NCBI GenBank assembly: GCA_016235345.1
Contig: JACRLG010000028.1
Location: 146,791 to 210,790 of the forward strand
Reading direction: 5' to 3'
Length of the DNA stretch: 64,000 nt
Origin: Deltaproteobacteria bacterium
GTDB lineage: Bacteria > Desulfobacterota > Desulfobacteria > Desulfobacterales > Desulfatibacillaceae
Part shown: one piece after another, positions 58,893-64,000 of the stretch
Layout: each line of letters starts with the position of its first letter
Position numbering within the stretch: position 1 is the first letter of the stretch
The notes under the pieces: model-generated
Seen by the model: only the letters and a program-made list of their open reading frames with translations
The model's database searches: none
What the model was told of the DNA's origin: nothing
Position numbers and translations under genes: made by a program

Positions 58893-59181
58893 ACCGTTTA
58901 ACAGAGGGAACCGGCCATGTTTCCGGGGCATTTTTTCCCGTGTTTTCCAGGTTGCGGGGTCGCAGGACTTGGGCGCAAGGCCGCGTGAATCCGCTTTTAA
59001 TGGGCAATGTCTTTTTTTGCTTGATTTAACTTGGAGCTTCTGGGATAATCCCCTTTATCCGTCGCTGGGTCAATACTTCTCATTCACATAACCTTGGCGT
59101 CAGGCCGGGGGACAACGGGGCGCAGGGCCCAAAAGGGCTGGCGTCCCTTCCCATGCCCGGAAGGGTCTGGGGGGGAAATTC
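58893..59181 (+). other. Intergenic region without recognisable gene
   Basis: These 289 bp are less GC-rich around 59000-59090 and probably hold the promoter of the exported pair at 59182 and 60089. A sigma-54 GG-N10-GC pattern and a cyclic-di-GMP riboswitch core were looked for and not found. No tRNA-like structure is visible. Confidence 0.5.
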
Positions 59182-60087
59182 ATGGGGTCCAATTCAGAAA
59201 AATCAGGACTCAAAGGCACACGCTACGGCTCCCTGGTGTGGGTGTTGCTGAGCCTCGTGCTCATCATCCTGCCCCTGGCCGCAGTGGCCAAGCTCATGCT
59301 GGTTTCCGACGAAGAGCTTGACGACGTGGTGGGCCAGAGCCTTCTGGAATTCTCCATCGTAAACCGGACCGTCGCCACTCCGGGCGGCAACATGGTTTTC
59401 ACTCCGGCCATTCTCAAGGTCAACGCCCTCGTCATAATCAACAACGTTCACATGACCAACGTGCGCCTGGGCTGGTGGGGGTCCAACTTCGACAATCCCG
59501 CCCACGACATGCAGATATACGGCGCGGCCACCCATAATGGAAGCACTGCGGGCGGCACAGCCACCGGCCTTACCTGGGGCGGCGCCGGTTATCCCATTTA
59601 CATGCGGGGCCTTCGCATAGAGCTCGCCTACGACAACCTTTACGCGGCCAACCCCAATTTTCTGTTCCTTCGCGTGGGTTCCGACGATTTCTCCGGCTGC
59701 CTGGACGCAGACCCGGACGGCAACGGGCTTGGCTCCCTGGAGCGCCTGAGCTTCGACGGCAGGGTTCAGAGCAGCGGATCCATCTGGCCCATACCTGCAA
59801 TCGGCATTGATGAGCAGTTCAACAACGACACCGCGACCACCGGCCCCCTGGGCATCGAAATACCGTTCTCGCACGTCACGCGCATGTATTTTCATGTCCC
59901 GGCGGTCCAGGATGAAGGCCGCACGGACTGGTTCATCTCCCTTGCGAACAACATTTCCATGGGCGGAAACAACAACAGCGTTTCCTGGAATCCGAAAACG
60001 ACAGTGGCGGAAAACGTGCCCGCCCGTGGTTACTGGATGCATTTCCAAAGTCTGTACGCAGCGGCGAACACAGGAGGCCTTTGGTGA
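59182..60087 (+). CDS. Exported protein with SDEELDDVVGQ motif
   Basis: A 301-residue protein. An N-terminal membrane/signal helix (SLVWVLLSLVLIILPLAAVAKLML) is followed immediately by SDEELDDVVGQ (42-52), then a Gly/Asn/Asp-rich beta-type domain with no cysteine pairs. The motif resembles the (D/E)EL..V.GQ start of DUF6160-like exported proteins, whose function is unknown. GGGGGGAAA lies upstream of the ATG. The next gene is a distant paralogue. Secretion by the type II system is a possibility only. Confidence 0.7.
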   Translation: MGSNSEKSGLKGTRYGSLVWVLLSLVLIILPLAAVAKLMLVSDEELDDVVGQSLLEFSIVNRTVATPGGNMVFTPAILKVNALVIINNVHMTNVRLGWWGSNFDNPAHDMQIYGAATHNGSTAGGTATGLTWGGAGYPIYMRGLRIELAYDNLYAANPNFLFLRVGSDDFSGCLDADPDGNGLGSLERLSFDGRVQSSGSIWPIPAIGIDEQFNNDTATTGPLGIEIPFSHVTRMYFHVPAVQDEGRTDWFISLANNISMGGNNNSVSWNPKTTVAENVPARGYWMHFQSLYAAANTGGLW

Positions 60088-60088
60088 T

Positions 60089-61090
60089 ATGATCTCAATC
60101 GTGCGCCAAAATTCCGGGCAGGTCAGGATGAACCGCAGGCTCGTCCCCCTTACTGCCGTTCTTTGCCTTCTGGTTCTGCTCGCTGGCGGCTCCGCCTTTT
60201 CGGCCATGGATCTCATGGACGAGGACAGCCTTTCGGATATCCAGGCACAGACCGGGCTTTCCCTGGTGGCCAAGGTGCGGACAACCTCCGGCAACATGCG
60301 CATAACCGGAACCGGCTACATAGACCTTGACGGCGTCACCATAAACAATTCGGGAACCGGCTACGGGCGCATAGGCGATTTCGACGACCCGGCCACCCTG
60401 GACGTCGGAAAAGACGGCGGCACTGCTGTCCGGATGCGGCTCACCTTTCCCAACGGCATGAACGGGGCCACGGAACTCAACGAAGTACCCAGCATCCAGG
60501 CGGCCACGGTCAACTGGACAAACGCCGCAGGAACCCCCGTCAACATAGGCTCGCTTTCCATAAACCAGATATACCAGAACAACATGCGCTGGACAGCCTG
60601 GTTCCACGACAACGGCGGCATGAACCTTCTCATGGAACTTAACGGCGACATCACCAATACGCAAATCGATCCGCCCGGAGACGGCTCTGGAGGTGGCGTA
60701 TCCCTCCAGAACATGCTCTTCTCCCTTTACGGCGACGGCAACAACACGGCTCCCGGAAGGGCAGCCGGCTATTTCAACTTCGGCGGCGCTTCATCCATGG
60801 TCATAGACATCTACACCGCCGAGAAGGTCTGGGGTTTAACCGAAGCTCCGATCGATGGCGACCCCAACTCTCCTGGCACCATCGACGGACGCAATCGCAC
60901 CCTCATGCGCATAACCTACCCGGTCACCGGAAGCGTGCGCATCGGAAACGGACGCATCCAGGACGCCGTAACCGATGCATGGAACAACTACGGCCCCATA
61001 ATCATGGAAAACATGACCGGCGGCGAGATCACCATAGAATTTCCCCACAGTGTGGGTACCGGCGTGATCTACTTCAACCCGGACGTCTGA
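60089..61090 (+). CDS. Exported protein with DEDSLSDIQAQTG motif
   Basis: A 333-residue protein with a signal helix (LVPLTAVLCLLVLLAGGSAFS), the motif MDEDSLSDIQAQTG (43-56) just after the predicted cleavage, and a long repetitive Gly/Asn/Asp/Thr-rich beta domain (DLDGVTINNSGTG, GDFDDPATLDVG, INISGGEITIEF-like end). It shares layout with the preceding gene: export helix, acidic LSD-type motif, beta domain. Start ATG 60089 has AGGAGG upstream at longer spacing; ATG 60128 is possible. A very strong terminator follows. Confidence 0.7.
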   Translation: MISIVRQNSGQVRMNRRLVPLTAVLCLLVLLAGGSAFSAMDLMDEDSLSDIQAQTGLSLVAKVRTTSGNMRITGTGYIDLDGVTINNSGTGYGRIGDFDDPATLDVGKDGGTAVRMRLTFPNGMNGATELNEVPSIQAATVNWTNAAGTPVNIGSLSINQIYQNNMRWTAWFHDNGGMNLLMELNGDITNTQIDPPGDGSGGGVSLQNMLFSLYGDGNNTAPGRAAGYFNFGGASSMVIDIYTAEKVWGLTEAPIDGDPNSPGTIDGRNRTLMRITYPVTGSVRIGNGRIQDAVTDAWNNYGPIIMENMTGGEITIEFPHSVGTGVIYFNPDV

Positions 61091-61113
61091 CACCCCCTCC
61101 GGTTAATTTCAAA

Positions 61114-61149
61114 GGCCCCCAAGGCGACAAGCCTTGGGGGCCTTTTTTT
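61114..61149 (+). terminator. Intrinsic terminator after the exported pair
   Basis: GGCCCCCAAGGC / GCCTTGGGGGCC, a perfect 12-bp stem with a 5-nt loop and seven Ts, 24 bp after the stop codon. Confidence 0.92.
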
Positions 61150-61290
61150 GCGCCCGCCCCGCGCACCCGGCAGCCAGAATGGGTCATCACCGGCCATAAT
61201 GGGACATTTCTGACCCAAATCGTGCACTGCACCGAACACCCCCCTTGACTTCATTGGCAAATTTTCTGGCACCTTTCATGCTTGCATTAC

Positions 61291-61326
61291 CATATCGGCC
61301 AAACCGGTCCACAGGCCATATCGGCC
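61291..61326. repeat. Direct repeat CATATCGGCC upstream of acyl-CoA dehydrogenase
   Basis: CATATCGGCC occurs at 61291-61300 and 61317-61326, 26 bp apart, 35-70 bp before the ATG at 61361. The spacing of about two and a half helical turns would suit a dimeric regulator. A TTGACT lies at about 61244. No regulator is assigned. Confidence 0.35.
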
Positions 61327-61360
61327 GGGCCTTCATTTAACGAAAAAAGGGGAAACAAGA

Positions 61361-63223
61361 ATGGCGCAGTTCATTGCCGACAAAAGAGACATGGAATTCG
61401 TGCTTTACGAGCAGATGGACTTGGAAGGTCTTGCCAAGGCCGAACGCTACACCGAGTTCAACCGCAAGACCTGCGATCTCATTTTAAACGAGGCCAGAAA
61501 CCTAGCGGTGAAGGAAATCCTTCCCACCAACAAGGAAGGCGACAGCGTGGGCGCGCAGCTTGAAAACGGACGGGTGAAGGTCCCGCCCTGTTTCCACAAG
61601 CCCTACAAGGCCTTCTGCGAGGGCGACTGGATCGCCATGACCGACGATCCGGAAGTGGGCGGCCAGGGAATGCCCGTCACCCTGGCCCAGGCCGCAGGCG
61701 AATACTTCTCCGGGGCCAACACCGCCTTTGTCATGTATCCCATGCTCTGCCACGGCACGGGAAAAATCATAGAGACCATTGGCACCCCGGAACAGAAGAA
61801 GATGTGCCTCAAAAAGCTCTACAAGGGCGAGTGGGGCGGCTCCATGGTTCTCACCGAGCCGGGCGCGGGAAGCGACCTGGGCCTTCTCACCACCTCGGCC
61901 AAGGACAACGGCGACGGCACTTATTCCATCTCCGGCCAGAAAATCTTCATCACCGCCGCCGACCAGGACTTAACCCCCAACATCGTCTACCCGGTTCTGG
62001 CCCGCATCGAGGGCGCTCCCGCCGGAACGCGCGGAATCAGCCTCTTTCTGGTCTTCAAATACAGGGTGAACCCGGACGGAAGCCTGGGGGAGGACAACGA
62101 CGTCCAGGTAACCGCCATCGAGGAAAAGATGGGCATCCACGGCTCTGCCACCTGCCAGGTGACCTTCGGCGGAAAGGGCGGCTGCGTCGGCACCCTTTTG
62201 GGCCCCCCCAACAAGGGCATGAGGGGCATGTTTCTGATGATGAACGAGGAGCGCCTGAACGTTGGAATGCAGGCCCTGTCCCTTGGCTCCGCCGCCTATC
62301 TCTACGCCGTCAACTACGCCCGCGAACGCATCCAGGGCAAGAACCTTTTGAAATTCATGGACGAGAGCGCACCATCCGTGGCCATCATCGAGCACCCGGA
62401 CGTGAAGCGGATGCTCATGAACATGAAGGTTTACATCGAGGGAATGCGCAGCCTCTGCTACTTCGTGGGCCGGTGCTTCGATCTTCACCAGATAGCCCCC
62501 ACCGAAGAGGAACGCGCCTACAACCTGGGCCTTGTGGAACTCATGGTGCCCATCGTCAAGGCCTATTGCTCCGACAAGTCCTTCGACGTCTGCGTTTCGG
62601 CCATGCAGGTCTACGGCGGCTACGGCTACTGCCAGGACTACCCCGTGGAGCAGCTCACCCGCGACTGCAAGATAACGGGCATCTACGAGGGGGCCAACGG
62701 CATCCAGGCAATGGACCTCCTGGCCCGGCAGCTTGGCAAGCAGAACGGCAAAGTTTTCATGAACTTCCTGGCCGAAATCGGAAAGACCGCAGCTGCGGCC
62801 AAGGCAGTTCCTGGCCTTGACGAATACGCCGCAAGGGTGGAGGAGGCCGCCGGAAAACTGGCCGAGCTTGCCATGCACCTCGGAAAACTCGCAATGGCCT
62901 TCAACGAAAACACTCTCCAGGCATTTTCCGCCGCCTACCCCTTTCTTGAGATCATGGGGGACGTGATCGTGGCCTGGATGCAACTGTGGCGGGCAACGGT
63001 GGCCAAACCCAAGCTGGAGGCCATTTTAAAGGGGGCGACCGGCGAGGACAAAAAGGCTCTCATCGCCAAAAACCGCGAGGCCGCCTTCTACGACGGCCAG
63101 GTCAAGGGCTGCGAATACTTCATCAACTCCATCCTCCCGATAACCTTCGGCAAAATGGCCGCAGTCAAGGGCTCCACCTCCACTGTCATGGACATGGACG
63201 ACGCCTCCTTCGGCGGAAAATAG
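61361..63223 (+). CDS. Acyl-CoA dehydrogenase, long form with N- and C-terminal extensions
   Basis: A 620-residue flavoenzyme. An N-terminal AcylCoA_DH_N-like segment (about 1-40) precedes the core with VLTEPGAGSDLGLL, TYSISGQKIFITAAD, EKMGIHGSATCQVTF, catalytic Glu in GIYEGANGIQAMDLL and VYGGYGYCQDYPVEQLTRD, then a C-terminal helical domain (about 475-600). Similar long forms oxidise 3-methylmercaptopropionyl-CoA (DmdC), long-chain or aromatic acyl-CoAs. GGGGAAACAAG precedes the ATG. It stands alone, so the substrate is open. Confidence 0.9.
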   Translation: MAQFIADKRDMEFVLYEQMDLEGLAKAERYTEFNRKTCDLILNEARNLAVKEILPTNKEGDSVGAQLENGRVKVPPCFHKPYKAFCEGDWIAMTDDPEVGGQGMPVTLAQAAGEYFSGANTAFVMYPMLCHGTGKIIETIGTPEQKKMCLKKLYKGEWGGSMVLTEPGAGSDLGLLTTSAKDNGDGTYSISGQKIFITAADQDLTPNIVYPVLARIEGAPAGTRGISLFLVFKYRVNPDGSLGEDNDVQVTAIEEKMGIHGSATCQVTFGGKGGCVGTLLGPPNKGMRGMFLMMNEERLNVGMQALSLGSAAYLYAVNYARERIQGKNLLKFMDESAPSVAIIEHPDVKRMLMNMKVYIEGMRSLCYFVGRCFDLHQIAPTEEERAYNLGLVELMVPIVKAYCSDKSFDVCVSAMQVYGGYGYCQDYPVEQLTRDCKITGIYEGANGIQAMDLLARQLGKQNGKVFMNFLAEIGKTAAAAKAVPGLDEYAARVEEAAGKLAELAMHLGKLAMAFNENTLQAFSAAYPFLEIMGDVIVAWMQLWRATVAKPKLEAILKGATGEDKKALIAKNREAAFYDGQVKGCEYFINSILPITFGKMAAVKGSTSTVMDMDDASFGGK

Positions 63224-63249
63224 GCACCCCGCCCACTAAAACGCCCACG

Positions 63250-63276
63250 GGGTTCCGGGGAAATTCCCCGGAACCC
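63250..63276 (+). terminator. Hairpin after the long acyl-CoA dehydrogenase
   Basis: GGGTTCCGGGG / CCCCGGAACCC, an 11-bp perfect stem with an AAATT loop, 26 bp after the stop. There is no T-run, so termination is likely but not certain. Confidence 0.55.
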
Positions 63277-63299
63277 TCATATCCGGGGGGGAAATAACC

Positions 63300-63641
63300 A
63301 TGCGCACTCTTGGACCAAGAAAATCAGATGCAATTTTAAGCGTTGGGAGCGGGCTTGGACATCTTGGCCTCAGCTATTGGGCACTTACCCGTGAACAGGC
63401 GTTGATGGCTCTTGATAAATTTGAGGCTGAAGCGATCGGCATTATTGGTGGCGATGTTTTAGCCGAAAAAAGTGGAGTCCTGCAACACAACTATGACAGT
63501 TGGCATTGTGAGCCCGAGCAAGATGAATCAAATTCAGCCTTTGTATTTCGGAGCACTATGAAAGCACGGACTTACATTGCAAATTATCCAGATACTGAAT
63601 GTTTTTTTGTAATTGTTCCAACTGACTACCTGTATCCGTGA
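63300..63641 (+). CDS. Small orphan protein, possibly Imm40-like immunity protein
   Basis: A 113-residue soluble protein beginning MRTLGPRKSDAILSVG. The segment IGIIGGDVLAEKSG...NYDSWHCEP and the ending ARTYIANYP...CFFVIVPTDY resemble, by eye, the GGD and Y-rich ends of Imm40-type immunity proteins. That match is weak. Codon use and base composition are much less GC-rich than the rest of the window, suggesting recent acquisition. No toxin gene is next to it within the window; tandem repeats follow. Confidence 0.55.
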   Translation: MRTLGPRKSDAILSVGSGLGHLGLSYWALTREQALMALDKFEAEAIGIIGGDVLAEKSGVLQHNYDSWHCEPEQDESNSAFVFRSTMKARTYIANYPDTECFFVIVPTDYLYP

Positions 63642-63740
63642 CCCGTTTTCGCTGAGGCTCTGTTGAGGCATATTGATTGTAAAAGTCAAGGACCTGCCAA
63701 CAGTTAAAAACTGAACATCTCTTTTCAATTTATTCCGCGC

Positions 63741-64000
63741 CTTACCCTGCCGGCGGGGCCTGGGGGGCTCACGGGAGATGAACACGTCAGCGCGGTCGGA
63801 CGCACCAATTCCCTGAGCTTCTTTTTTTCTTCTTTCTTTCCCTCTTACCCTACCGGCGGGGCCTGGGGGGCTGAGGGAGATGAACACGTCAGCGCGGTCG
63901 GACGCACCAATTCCCTGAGCTTCTTTTTTTCTTCTTTCTTTCCCTCTTACCCTACCGGCGGGGCCTGGGGGGGCTCACGGGAGATGAACACGTCAGCGCG
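63741..64000 (+). repeat. Tandem 102/103-bp direct repeat, at least 2.5 copies
   Basis: Units begin CTTACCCT(G/A)CCGGCGGGG at 63741, 63844 and 63946, giving periods of 103 and 102 bp. Each has GGGAGATGAACACGTCAGCG, GGTCGGACGCACCAATTCCC and a pyrimidine tract of about 25 bases. The third copy is cut by the window end. Units are nearly identical. Similar units may continue outside. The 63642-63740 stretch before them holds nothing recognisable. Confidence 0.85.

Noticed and set aside
58893..59181. Cyclic-di-GMP riboswitch or sigma-54 promoter before the exported pair
   Set aside because: The conserved riboswitch core is missing, and no GG-N10-GC spacing was found.
63741..64000. CRISPR array
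   Set aside because: Units of 102/103 bp are repeated in full, with no short repeats separated by unique spacers, and no cas genes are nearby.
1..64000. tRNA, rRNA, prophage or insertion-sequence transposase
   Set aside because: No cloverleaf-type T-arm sequence, rRNA core, integrase or transposase motif was seen. I cannot exclude a divergent small RNA.

Overview
The window is GC-rich, densely coding DNA from a strictly anaerobic, Gram-negative bacterium. It is most likely a sulfate-reducing Desulfobacterota (Desulfobacterales-like). The reasons are: heterodisulfide-reductase (Hdr) and MvhD electron-transfer modules; a MetV/MetF pair of the Wood-Ljungdahl methyl branch; a corrinoid methyltransferase set; several acyl-CoA dehydrogenases; a selenoprotein form of MvhD; and a complete outer-membrane secretin system.

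Region 1 (1-2294, minus strand) is an electron-transfer operon: an MvhD-like [2Fe-2S] protein that needs selenocysteine insertion at an in-frame UGA, a two-cluster ferredoxin-like protein, and an AsrA/FlxB-like protein cut by the window edge. Region 2 (2787-4013) is a DegT/E1-like PLP enzyme with His in place of the catalytic Lys. Region 3 (4669-17102) is the metabolic core, one long co-directional run: MvhD-like protein, two GltB2-like iron-sulfur proteins, a GltB1+GltB3 fusion, HdrC, HdrB, a double-length HdrA, MvhD, MetV and MetF. It physically joins a split, GltD-less glutamate synthase to an Hdr/MvhD wire and methylene-tetrahydrofolate reductase. A GlcF-like CCG iron-sulfur protein (17175-18491, minus) follows.

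Region 4 (18680-22700) holds housekeeping genes: rpmF, fabG, acpP, glyA, folK and a small YHS/TRASH-like protein. Region 5 (22750-36728) is a type II secretion locus in the order I-J-K-L-M-N-C, an ExeA-like ATPase, a TPR protein, D, E. A toxin-antitoxin pair of lower GC sits in the middle, and F, G and H are absent. Region 6 (36862-43271) has a TPR/TM2 membrane protein, a B12-binding radical SAM enzyme, a PAP2 phosphatase and a hybrid sensor kinase. Region 7 (43408-46710) is an acyl-CoA dehydrogenase pair behind a promoter with a perfect 14-bp operator, then an SCP2-like protein. Region 8 (46948-53032) has a PHP phosphoesterase, a frameshifted hybrid kinase, a GT2 enzyme, tatB-tatC and a DUF805/SHOCT protein. 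Region 9 (53124-56654) is a TetR-controlled methyl-transfer operon: methyl-tetrahydrofolate methyltransferase, UroD-like methyltransferase and corrinoid protein. Region 10 (56882-64000) has a membrane protein plus UbiA prenyltransferase, two exported paralogues with a (D/E)EL..V.GQ-like motif, a long-form acyl-CoA dehydrogenase, a low-GC orphan and a 102/103-bp tandem repeat.

The genes fit a methyl-oxidising (reverse Wood-Ljungdahl) anaerobe: methyl groups enter through the corrinoid system, pass to tetrahydrofolate and are oxidised by MetFV, with electrons routed through Hdr/MvhD. Superimposed on this is a family of intergenic palindromic elements of about 115-190 bp. They share terminal inverted repeats and often a GTAC-loop-GTAC centre, and several copies abut the stop codon of the upstream gene. 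No tRNA, rRNA, CRISPR array, insertion sequence or prophage was recognised.
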